Below, piece by piece: positions 1 to 5,371 of a stretch of DNA of 6,294 bases. The notes below the pieces were generated by a model, which worked only from the letters and a program-made list of their open reading frames with translations, ran no database searches and had not been told where the DNA came from. The stretch's first letter is position 1. The number at the start of each line of letters is the position of its first letter. The translations under genes were made by a program, and so were the position numbers. Where the stretch lies: the NCBI GenBank assembly GCA_946886635.1, contig CAMPIW010000022.1:1-6294 (forward strand). Reading direction: 5' to 3'. This stretch comes from an uncultured Candidatus Saccharibacteria bacterium. Its GTDB lineage: Bacteria > Patescibacteria > Saccharimonadia > Saccharimonadales > UBA1547.

Positions 1-44
1 TCGTATTCAAGGGCTCGTCGGCGTGTTCCGTGTTTAAATTTCAT
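1..44 (-). CDS. 5' end of an unidentified gene under T-box control (possibly ileS)
   Basis: Only the first 14 codons are visible: ATG at 44-42, reading MKFKHGTRRRALEY before the window edge. A strong Shine-Dalgarno (AAAAGGAG, 56-49) lies four bases upstream of the ATG, and the reading frame is open to the edge. The gene follows a T-box leader whose apparent specifier is AUC (isoleucine). By established knowledge such leaders control aminoacyl-tRNA synthetase, amino-acid transport or biosynthesis genes, so isoleucyl-tRNA synthetase is the leading inference. The short basic N-terminus is compatible with that but not diagnostic. An isoleucine transporter or an unrelated gene cannot be excluded. 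That a gene starts here is well supported; its identity is not. Confidence 0.75.
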   Translation of the reverse strand, partial: MKFKHGTRRRALEY

Positions 45-57
45 GCTGCTCCTTTTG
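45..57 (-). promoter_or_regulatory. Shine-Dalgarno region of the T-box-controlled gene
   Basis: Read on the minus strand, CAAAAGGAG (57-49) precedes the ATG at 44 by four bases. It is 8/9 identical to CAAAAGAAG at 93-85 in the leader. Both can pair with CUUCUUUUG at 143-135: the upstream copy perfectly, the Shine-Dalgarno copy with one G-U wobble. This makes it a plausible target for translational sequestration, which is an inference from base complementarity only. Confidence 0.7.
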
Positions 58-76
58 ATAAATAGTTTTTTAAAAT

Positions 77-151
77 AAAAATCACTTCTTTTGTCTACGA
101 GAATCCGAAAGTTCGGACGGTACCATCTCGTTTCCAAAAGAAGTGATTCTT
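77..151 (-). promoter_or_regulatory. Long inverted repeat enclosing the T-box antiterminator (expression platform candidate)
   Basis: AAUCACUUCUUUUG (148-135) is perfectly complementary to CAAAAGAAGUGAUU (93-80). G-U and two A-U pairs extend this to about 17 bp (151-149 with 79-77). It encloses helix A1 of the T-box with only GAA (134-132) and AGA (96-94) between, which could form tandem G-A pairs and stack into one long helix. The 3' arm runs into a T-rich tract (81-77 T, A76, 75-72 T), so it could act as an intrinsic terminator. The same 5' arm can alternatively pair with the Shine-Dalgarno, or locally with AAAAGAA (153-147). The repeat is certain; its regulatory mode is inferred. Confidence 0.65.
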
Positions 152-258
152 TTAGCGCTTGGTTGCTTCGCTGTTACGCCGGAATCGCGTCGGGGTCTAG
201 TAAGCCTGGGCTGTTCTTCCCGAAACTCGTGGGTGATAGCCACTCAAATGTTTCTAGT
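77..258 (-). ncRNA. T-box riboswitch leader, AUC (Ile) specifier, short Stem I
   Basis: Read on the minus strand. Stem I: GAAAC (254-250) pairs with GUUUC (226-222), then an AUUUGA/GA internal loop, then GUGG (243-240) with CCAC (232-229), closed by the 7-base loop CUAUCAC (239-233) containing AUC (237-235). Possible Stem II elements: GGG (221-219) with CCC (195-193), and ACGC (190-187) with GCGU (179-176). Stem III candidate: AGCG (172-169) with CGCU (157-154). Antiterminator/antisequestrator: helix A1 ACGAGA (131-126) with UCUCGU (102-97); 7-base bulge UGGUACC (125-119), the canonical T-box element that pairs with the tRNA NCCA end; helix A2 GUCCGA (118-113) with UCGGAU (108-103) around loop ACUU. 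The bulge and both helices match the family closely. The specifier in a terminal loop resembles actinobacterial ultrashort Stem I ileS leaders, which act on translation. Whether this one acts on transcription or translation is unresolved. UAU (Tyr) overlaps the same loop and is a less likely specifier. Confidence 0.86.
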
Positions 259-262
259 GCCT

Positions 263-290
263 ATTATACGCTGGTTGAGAATGTTTTCAA
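263..290 (-). promoter_or_regulatory. Sigma-70-type promoter for the T-box leader
   Basis: On the minus strand, TTGAAA (290-285) and a perfect TATAAT (268-263) are separated by 16 bases. Transcription would begin near 258-255, just before the first strand of T-box Stem I (254-250). The placement fits a leader that starts with Stem I. The downstream gene is therefore probably a separate unit from the hydrolase gene that ends at 334. Confidence 0.75.
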
Positions 291-333
291 CCTCTGTTAT
301 CTGCGAAAGCGGTTTATGGCAATACGTAGTGCT

Positions 334-1374
334 TTAAGAATCCTTATTAAGCGACTCGTATACGAGTGCGCCGTAAAGGTGTATATCGTTCGCGAGTGCG
401 TGCGTATCTCCCTCTAGACGGAATGGTTGCACGCGACCTGGCATATCGGTTTTCACTTGATTGAGTTCTGTAGTCATGTACGCATCGTCGCCCAATTCAC
501 TTTTACTACCCCAAGCAACGGCCACCTTCATAGCCGGGTGCCGGATAAGCACAGCTTTTAGTAGTGGAATGAAATCGAGACGAGCCACTGCTAAACCAAT
601 AGCTATGTTGATTTGGCGTTTTAACCCGTTTTTATGGTAGTGTTCTTTTGCAGCGTCGCGTCTGGCTTCAAAATAGGTAGTAATTTTTGTTCGATTAACA
701 TATTTCCCCAGTGGCAGAAGTGTTTCTTTGAAGTCACGAATTAATTGACGAATACTCCGGGGATGCGTAGCTGGATCGATGCATAATGCGCCAATAATTG
801 CCCCTTGAGTGGCATACTTGCTGAAAAAGAGTGCTTTTGCGGCCCCATACGAATACCCTATGTGGTAGGCGGTGGCTATGTTTTGTGTTCGCAAATAATC
901 GAGCTCGGCTTCAACCAGAGGATACGAGTTTTTAGTAAAAGCAATTTTGAGTCGTTTTAAAAATGTTAAATTTTGCTGAGAAAAATTGTACCGCCCGCCA
1001 CTTGGATTACCAAAGCCAACAATACGACGCTCCGGAAACAAGCTAGCCAACGTTGCAATACAGTACAGCTGATTACCGTCGAGCGGGTTGCTCATAGGAA
1101 GATGAACAACGAGCACAGTGGAGCTCTGCGATTTGCGAAATTTTTTAAAAACTTTAGGTGCAATATCAACAACCGGAACACCACTACCCTTTTCGGTGAC
1201 ATGGAGCGTAGTGCCCGTTATACCCACATCTTTAAAATATTCGCGGTACGAGGTGTACGCTGCTTGTTTTTCGGCAACCAACGAAACAGCATTAATAGTT
1301 TTATCTGAAAATAGGCCGTATTTTTTTAATCGAGCTGCGGTATTCTTTTTGATACTCAGTGGAGTGTCAGGCAT
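334..1374 (-). CDS. Alpha/beta-hydrolase-fold protein, 346 residues
   Basis: The protein has the hallmarks of an alpha/beta-hydrolase. A strand ending in the nucleophile elbow GYSYG places the presumed catalytic serine at residue 175. An earlier strand leads to a VVHLPMSNP oxyanion-type loop (about 89-97). Acid candidates Glu293 and Asp296 follow the late strand VAVAWGSKSE, and His325 sits in GDTHALAND near the C-terminus. The order strand-Ser-acid-His matches the family. About 85 N-terminal residues precede the core and look soluble and basic, with no signal peptide or membrane segment, so a cytoplasmic enzyme is likely. The substrate cannot be told; esterase, lipase or peptidase activity are all possible. 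The ATG is preceded by AAGGTG (1385-1380), which overlaps the stop codon of the VKOR-family gene, so it is probably the last gene of the ftsZ transcription unit. No clear intrinsic terminator follows it. Confidence 0.85.
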   Translation of the reverse strand: MPDTPLSIKKNTAARLKKYGLFSDKTINAVSLVAEKQAAYTSYREYFKDVGITGTTLHVTEKGSGVPVVDIAPKVFKKFRKSQSSTVLVVHLPMSNPLDGNQLYCIATLASLFPERRIVGFGNPSGGRYNFSQQNLTFLKRLKIAFTKNSYPLVEAELDYLRTQNIATAYHIGYSYGAAKALFFSKYATQGAIIGALCIDPATHPRSIRQLIRDFKETLLPLGKYVNRTKITTYFEARRDAAKEHYHKNGLKRQINIAIGLAVARLDFIPLLKAVLIRHPAMKVAVAWGSKSELGDDAYMTTELNQVKTDMPGRVQPFRLEGDTHALANDIHLYGALVYESLNKDS

Positions 1375-1383
1375 CTTTGCACC

Positions 1384-2016
1384 TTAGGCGAAAAGTGCTT
1401 CGCCGAATTTTATGAAAACGAGGGCAATCATAAGAACAATCCAAATCGCTACAACAAGCTGATGATAGCCATCTTTAATAAACTTTTGAACTTTGTCGTT
1501 TATTGCTTTTTTTAAGTTCCAAATATTTTCGCGAAGACCAATATGGAGCGTTGCGGCGAACATCATCGTACAGCTAAACGTCACAACCAAACACCATGGG
1601 CAAAGCACTTGTATGGCGTAAAGGCTTTGGAAAAATAACCAATAAGCAAAAATAGTGCCCAGCAATACGCCGATGGTCATTGCGCGCAAGAATACTTTGT
1701 TAAAGCGCGCATTTCCCCATAAGTACGCCACAGCAACGGTAATAATAACCGGGAAAGCCATCAGGCCAATATACATGTTTGGGATTCCAAAAAACACGGC
1801 CGACTGCCAAGTTTGCATCACCGTTGAGCAGTTTAGAACAACGTTAAAACTACACGACAGCACTGCATCTGGATTGGTAAGTAGGTGTATTTTTTCAATG
1901 CTCAGTACAAAAGCAGCAATAAGCGCAGTCGTAGCAAAGGCCAAAAGCACCCAAAACGAGGCACGAAGTGATTTTTCCTCACTATGTGTTAGCTTTTCTT
2001 TAAGCTTATTGAACAT
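1384..2016 (-). CDS. Vitamin K epoxide reductase (VKOR) family membrane disulfide-bond protein
   Basis: This 210-residue membrane protein has about five hydrophobic segments (roughly 20-40, 73-98, 110-133, 138-158 and 187-204). It carries both VKOR cysteine pairs: the loop pair Cys55 and Cys63 (CSFNVVLNC, seven residues between) and the quinone-proximal CXXC as CPWC at 139-142. In bacteria VKOR homologues reoxidise DsbA-like thiol oxidases and pass electrons to quinone, so the inferred role is extracytoplasmic disulfide formation. Here there is no fused or adjacent DsbA with CXXC; the partner must lie elsewhere. The charged N-terminus (1-18) precedes the first helix. The ATG overlaps the upstream thioredoxin-fold gene by 11 bases and has a good Shine-Dalgarno, GAGGTGA (2029-2023), which points to coupled translation. 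The family assignment is secure; the quinone acceptor and physiological partner are inference. Confidence 0.92.
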   Translation of the reverse strand: MFNKLKEKLTHSEEKSLRASFWVLLAFATTALIAAFVLSIEKIHLLTNPDAVLSCSFNVVLNCSTVMQTWQSAVFFGIPNMYIGLMAFPVIITVAVAYLWGNARFNKVFLRAMTIGVLLGTIFAYWLFFQSLYAIQVLCPWCLVVTFSCTMMFAATLHIGLRENIWNLKKAINDKVQKFIKDGYHQLVVAIWIVLMIALVFIKFGEALFA

Positions 2017-2266
2017 AGTAGCTCACCTCGCTAAGGGTTGGTAGCGGAAGGCCGCGCCATTGATTAAGTAATTGTCCTGAGTCAGATAATGCAACGATCG
2101 TTGGATATTCAAGAATATCGTAAGCGCCACAAAAACTAATACCTGGAAGGCTTTCGGGATTCATAGTTTCAAGGTCGTGACCGGACAGGCGCTTGAAATC
2201 GAATATATAATCTTCAACCCGCCTGGCGTAATCGGTTTGTTGCTTATAGACCACCACTACTCGCAT
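2006..2266 (-). CDS. Small thioredoxin-fold protein without CXXC
   Basis: This 86-residue protein begins with a hydrophobic strand (RVVVVYK) and ends with a typical thioredoxin-like second half. That half is YDILEYPTIVALSDSGQ, in which YPT matches the cis-proline position, followed by a WRGLPLP turn and a short final helix. The place where a thioredoxin CXXC would stand, after the first strand, reads KQQTDYARR, so no redox pair is present. The only cysteine is Cys46 in SFCGAYD. It has no signal peptide, so it is probably cytoplasmic. A classical dithiol reductase role is unlikely; a structural, binding or single-cysteine role is possible. It starts just after the nrdR-like stop with GGGG about five bases before the ATG, and overlaps the VKOR-family gene by 11 bases. 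That placement suggests the two proteins work together, but nothing else shows it. Confidence 0.75.
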   Translation of the reverse strand: MRVVVVYKQQTDYARRVEDYIFDFKRLSGHDLETMNPESLPGISFCGAYDILEYPTIVALSDSGQLLNQWRGLPLPTLSEVSYYVQ

Positions 2267-2274
2267 ACGCTCCC

Positions 2275-2739
2275 CTACGCCGCTTTCTTGGCTGACTTTT
2301 GCTGACGACGCTCTTCAAGAATTTTTACAAAGTCATCGAGCGTTTTAAATTCTTGGTACACACTAGCGAACCGAACATAGGCAACTTCATTGCGCTCGGC
2401 AAGTGCGTCGAGTACTTTATCGCCAATTTGTTGTGAGGTAATTTCGCTTTCACCGAAGTTGTATAGGCCATTTTCAACACTGTCGATCATTTCTTCAACT
2501 TCAACCTCTGAGCTAAAGAATTTACCGACCGAGCGACGAATAGCAGTGGCAAGTTTTTCGCGGTCGTATAGTTCACGGTCGCCGTTTTTCTTGATAATAG
2601 CCAAGTTCGGCTTTTCAATTCGTTCGTAGGTGGTAAACCGCGTACCGTCGGGCGCTTCTCGGCGACGACGAATAGTAACGCCGTCGCTTACTTCGCGTGA
2701 TTCAATAACGCGACTGTCGCCAATAATAACTTTCGCCAC
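2275..2739 (-). CDS. nrdR: NrdR-family transcriptional regulator lacking the zinc-ribbon cysteines
   Basis: NrdR proteins repress ribonucleotide reductase genes, using an N-terminal zinc ribbon for DNA binding and an ATP-cone that senses ATP/dATP. The 154-residue product keeps DSRVIESR (8-15), the arginine cluster RRRRE (24-28) and RFTTYER (34-40). It has a full ATP-cone (about 45-137) with IIKKNGDRELYDREKL and the ending VAYVRFASVYQEF, plus a lysine-rich tail. Length and order match NrdR. All four zinc-ligand cysteines are missing: the first CxxC region is shortened to MAKVIIGD and the second reads EAPDG. The protein has no cysteine at all. The start is GTG at 2739. A longer start is excluded because the upstream in-frame codons run TCA AAA back to the ftsZ stop TAG. 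GAGGA at 2753-2749, inside the end of ftsZ, is the likely Shine-Dalgarno, suggesting coupling. No NrdR box was recognised in the window. Confidence 0.88.
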   Translation of the reverse strand: MAKVIIGDSRVIESREVSDGVTIRRRREAPDGTRFTTYERIEKPNLAIIKKNGDRELYDREKLATAIRRSVGKFFSSEVEVEEMIDSVENGLYNFGESEITSQQIGDKVLDALAERNEVAYVRFASVYQEFKTLDDFVKILEERRQQKSAKKAA

Positions 2740-2745
2740 TTTTGA

Positions 2746-3957
2746 CTATTCCTCGTCTTTCTTATTTTTCTTGTTCTTTTTACGGCGACGTAGGAATGCT
2801 GGAGTGTCAGATTCATCCTCTTGTTCAACAGTTTGGTTCCACATACTTTCGGTGCTTTCTTCGTTAAAGATAGCTGCGGCTTCGGTGTGATCGAGGTTCA
2901 TATCGATATCTTGCACTTCTTCGCCGATTGCAGCGGTGATTTTTTCGGCAATTGCAGGGTCGGCTTGATCGGCTGCTGCAGCCATTTCTTCTTGGAAATA
3001 TGCAGAATCGAAACCTGTTGCAATAACGGTAATAATCAACTCGTCTTCAATGTCTGGTTTAAGAGTTGCACCAAAGATGATGTTTGCATCTGGAGAAACT
3101 GCGCTAGTGATGATTTCGGCAGCTTCTTGGATTTCGCTCATACTCATGTCGTAGCCACCGGTTACATTAAAGAGTACTCCACGCGCACCGTCGATTGATA
3201 CTTCAATAAGTGGTGATTCGATAGCTTGTTGAGCAGCAAGAGAGGCACGATTATCGCCACTTGCACGGCCAATACCCATAAGGGCCGAGCCAGCATTGCT
3301 CATGATTGCCTTTACGTCGGCGAAGTCGAGGTTAATAAGCCCGTGCTCGGTAATGAGCTCAGAAATACCTTGCACACCCTGGCGAAGAACGTCATCGGCA
3401 ATTTTGAAGGTTTCAAGAAGTGGCGTACGACGGTCGATAGTTTGAAGAAGACGATCGTTAGGGATGGTAATAAGCGTATCGACATGACGGCGAAGCTGAG
3501 AAATTGCCCAGTCGGCGTTTTGGCGACGTTTTTCACCTTCAAAGCTAAATGGTTTTGTCGCAACACCGACTACCAAAATACCCATTTCGCGGGCAACTTC
3601 GGCAACAACATAGCCAGCGCCAGAACCGGTACCACCACCAGCGCCGATGGTAACGAACACCATGTCGGCACCTTCAAGTGCCTGGCGAATATCTTCGCGT
3701 GATTCGTTAGCGGCTGCCTCACCCTTAGTTGGGTCGGCACCAGCACCTAAGCCACCAGTTGTACTGTGACCAAGATGAATTTTAACGTCTGCTTTACTAT
3801 TGTGAAGCGCTTGGGCGTCGGTGTTCATTGCAATGAACTGCACACCGGCAAGGCCGGCTTCTTTCATACGATTTACGGCTGAACCACCCGCACCACCAAC
3901 ACCAATAACTTTGATGCTCGCAAAAGTTTGAATGTCACTCGGTTTTACTTCAGGCAT
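2746..3957 (-). CDS. ftsZ: Cell division GTPase FtsZ
   Basis: FtsZ is the tubulin-like GTPase that polymerises at midcell and builds the division ring. The 403-residue product has the GTPase core: [17 protein letters not shown] (15-31), NTDAQAL (45-51), the tubulin signature GGGTGSG (107-113), and the T7 synergy loop [11 protein letters not shown] that completes the active site of the neighbouring subunit. After the core, an acidic linker leads to the conserved C-terminal peptide DTPAFLRR (384-391), the binding site for FtsA and SepF-type partners. It ends in an unusual basic tail of Arg, Lys and Asn followed by DEE. The start ATG has AGGGGAG (3974-3968) ten bases upstream. Its own promoter is proposed at 3998-4024. 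It is followed after six bases by the nrdR-like gene, so the two are probably co-transcribed. No anomaly is seen in the catalytic core. Confidence 0.98.
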   Translation of the reverse strand: MPEVKPSDIQTFASIKVIGVGGAGGSAVNRMKEAGLAGVQFIAMNTDAQALHNSKADVKIHLGHSTTGGLGAGADPTKGEAAANESREDIRQALEGADMVFVTIGAGGGTGSGAGYVVAEVAREMGILVVGVATKPFSFEGEKRRQNADWAISQLRRHVDTLITIPNDRLLQTIDRRTPLLETFKIADDVLRQGVQGISELITEHGLINLDFADVKAIMSNAGSALMGIGRASGDNRASLAAQQAIESPLIEVSIDGARGVLFNVTGGYDMSMSEIQEAAEIITSAVSPDANIIFGATLKPDIEDELIITVIATGFDSAYFQEEMAAAADQADPAIAEKITAAIGEEVQDIDMNLDHTEAAAIFNEESTESMWNQTVEQEDESDTPAFLRRRKKNKKNKKDEE

Positions 3958-3997
3958 GCCTGTCTCTCTCCCCTGATATGCTTATCTGTTACGTATT

Positions 3998-4024
3998 AGT
4001 ATACCACGAGGTGGCAAGTGGCAA
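3998..4024 (-). promoter_or_regulatory. Putative ftsZ promoter
   Basis: On the minus strand TATACT (4003-3998) is a good -10 element and TTGCCA (4024-4019) a possible -35 with a short 15-base spacer. A second TTGCCA (4017-4012) is too close to serve. Transcription would start near 3991, giving a leader of about 34 bases that contains the ftsZ Shine-Dalgarno. The -10 and its flanks (GGTATACTAA) are identical over ten bases to the proposed ftsA promoter. Confidence 0.55.
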
Positions 4025-4032
4025 TAGGTATG

Positions 4033-4042
4033 TGTTCGAACA
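4033..4042. repeat. 10-bp perfect palindrome upstream of ftsZ promoter
   Basis: TGTTCGAACA reads the same on both strands and lies just upstream of the proposed ftsZ -35 element, in the gap between ftsA and ftsZ. It could be an operator. A 10-bp palindrome in a 126-base gap is expected by chance roughly one time in eight, so the support is weak. The rest of the gap is A/T-rich, and no clear terminator hairpin for ftsA was found in it. Confidence 0.25.
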
Positions 4043-4083
4043 AGTATTTTATTTAATTCGAGTTGGTTAAAAGATTGATTCAA

Positions 4084-5325
4084 TTACGGTTTAAACCAGC
4101 CAAAAATTTTTGAAGCTTTGCCTTTAATATCCTTGGTAGATGGTGTTTTAAACTTGGCACCTGAACCGCGTGGTTTATCACGACTCACTTGTTCAGAGTC
4201 GATGAGCATGAGGCCAATCGCTGTTGCAAACTCGGCTTTGTCGATATCGTCGGCGACACCGCCAAACCCGCTTGGTTGACCAAGGCGGGCTGCTAGACCA
4301 AGCGACTCTTTTGCATAATCAGTAATGTGCTTTAACTTTGAGCCACCACCTACAAGCACAACGCCACTTGGGAGTTTTCCAGCACGACCGGCTTTCTTAA
4401 GGTGGAACTTAATACCATCAAAAATTTCTTCAAGGCGAGCTTCAACAATTTCGTTAATTTCTTCAGTTCTGAAAGTTTGGATTTCGTTTTCGTGTTTTAC
4501 ACTCACCCCTTCAGATTCGCTGTGGCTCAGTGCGCAGGCATGTTTTACTTTTACCTGTTCGGCGACTTCAGGGTCGGTTTTTAGGCCAATAGCAAGGTCA
4601 TTAGTAATGTTTGTCCCACCAATAGGTACAACACCCACATACTGAAGATCCCCTTCTTCGTAAACAGCAACACTGGTAGTTGAGCCGCCAAGATCAATAA
4701 CTGCAACACCGTTTTCAAGCTGTTGTTCGCTGAGTACGGCGCGCGCGGCAGCCATAGAAGTCGGGACTACGTTGTGTGGTTGCACTTGGGCTGAGTCAGC
4801 GGCTTTTTCGACGTTCTCAAGATACGGAGTAAGGGCTGATACAACGTGTGCATCAATTTCAAGGCGCGTACCCGTCATACCGAGTGGGTCTTTAATGTTA
4901 TCTTGACCATCAAGCTTATAAGCATGGGCAACTACTTCAAGGATTTCGCGGTTCGCCGGTACTTTTCCAAGGGTAGCGACGTCCTTAATACGCTCAAGAT
5001 CATCGAGGCCGATTTCGTGATCGGATGCACCAACCGCAACCATACCATCGGCATGGGTGGTAAGAATGTGTGAGCCGTTCACGCTAAGAGTTGCACCGTG
5101 AACCTGGTAGCCGCTCATGCGTTCGGCTTCACCCAACGCTTCATCGATTGCATGGCCTGGGCCCTGAAGATTAACAACCACACCCTTGCGCATACCGGTA
5201 GTTGCTGCTTGGCCTATACCTACAATCGTAGGTACCCCGGTCGAACTATCAACGTGTGCCACGACGGCACGAACCTTGGTAGTTCCTATATCCAGACCAA
5301 CAGCATAAGAAGACGACTCTTGCAT
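4084..5325 (-). CDS. ftsA: Cell division protein FtsA (actin-like membrane tether of FtsZ)
   Basis: FtsA is an actin-fold ATPase that polymerises on the inner membrane face and anchors FtsZ. From the ATG at 5325 the product has 413 residues, the usual FtsA length. Visible are phosphate-1 GLDIGTTKVRAVV (10-22), the FtsA-specific 1C region with DPLGMTGTRLE (146-156), phosphate-2 VIDLGGSTT (209-217), and the adenosine motif VVLVGGGSKL. The C-terminal segment GKASKIFGWFKP fits the amphipathic membrane-targeting helix. Translation could be extended upstream to a TTG at 5361. The ATG is preferred because it puts the conserved SSSYAVGLDIG right at the N-terminus as in other FtsA proteins, and because AGGGG directly abuts the TTG, too close for a ribosome site. 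No Shine-Dalgarno precedes the ATG. A -10 box six bases upstream instead suggests a leaderless mRNA. The C-terminal peptide of FtsZ encoded downstream is its expected partner site. Confidence 0.96.
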   Translation of the reverse strand: MQESSSYAVGLDIGTTKVRAVVAHVDSSTGVPTIVGIGQAATTGMRKGVVVNLQGPGHAIDEALGEAERMSGYQVHGATLSVNGSHILTTHADGMVAVGASDHEIGLDDLERIKDVATLGKVPANREILEVVAHAYKLDGQDNIKDPLGMTGTRLEIDAHVVSALTPYLENVEKAADSAQVQPHNVVPTSMAAARAVLSEQQLENGVAVIDLGGSTTSVAVYEEGDLQYVGVVPIGGTNITNDLAIGLKTDPEVAEQVKVKHACALSHSESEGVSVKHENEIQTFRTEEINEIVEARLEEIFDGIKFHLKKAGRAGKLPSGVVLVGGGSKLKHITDYAKESLGLAARLGQPSGFGGVADDIDKAEFATAIGLMLIDSEQVSRDKPRGSGAKFKTPSTKDIKGKASKIFGWFKP

Positions 5326-5331
5326 AGCGTT

Positions 5332-5361
5332 AGTATACCGCTTGTGGTCGGTGTTAGACAA
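5332..5361 (-). promoter_or_regulatory. Putative ftsA promoter giving a leaderless transcript
   Basis: On the minus strand TTGTCT (5361-5356) and TATACT (5337-5332) are separated by 18 bases. Six bases after the -10 box comes the A of the ftsA ATG at 5325, the expected transcription start. There is no Shine-Dalgarno between the -10 and the ATG, so the transcript would be leaderless. The -10 context GGTATACTAA is shared with the ftsZ promoter candidate. Confidence 0.6.
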
Positions 5362-5371
5362 CCCCTAAGAT

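Noticed and set aside
273..292. Inverted repeat GGTTGA/TCAACC after the hydrolase gene as a terminator
   Set aside because: The stem is only six pairs with an 8-base loop and no T tract on either strand, and it overlaps the promoter of the T-box leader; probably chance.
91..417. Plus-strand open frame of 108 codons over the leader region
   Set aside because: It overlaps the T-box structure and the 3' end of the hydrolase gene on the other strand, shows no recognisable protein features and has no credible ribosome site.
2737..2750. Possible FtsZ-NrdR fusion by readthrough, since both are in the same frame
   Set aside because: A TAG stop separates them and the nrdR-like gene has its own GTG and Shine-Dalgarno; nothing indicates stop-codon recoding.
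3312..3566. Minus-strand 84-codon frame inside ftsZ
   Set aside because: It lies wholly within ftsZ in another frame and has no independent support.
5326..5361. Upstream TTG start that would extend FtsA by 12 residues
   Set aside because: The AGGGG directly abuts the TTG, the added residues do not resemble FtsA, and the extension runs through the proposed promoter; the ATG at 5325 fits the family.
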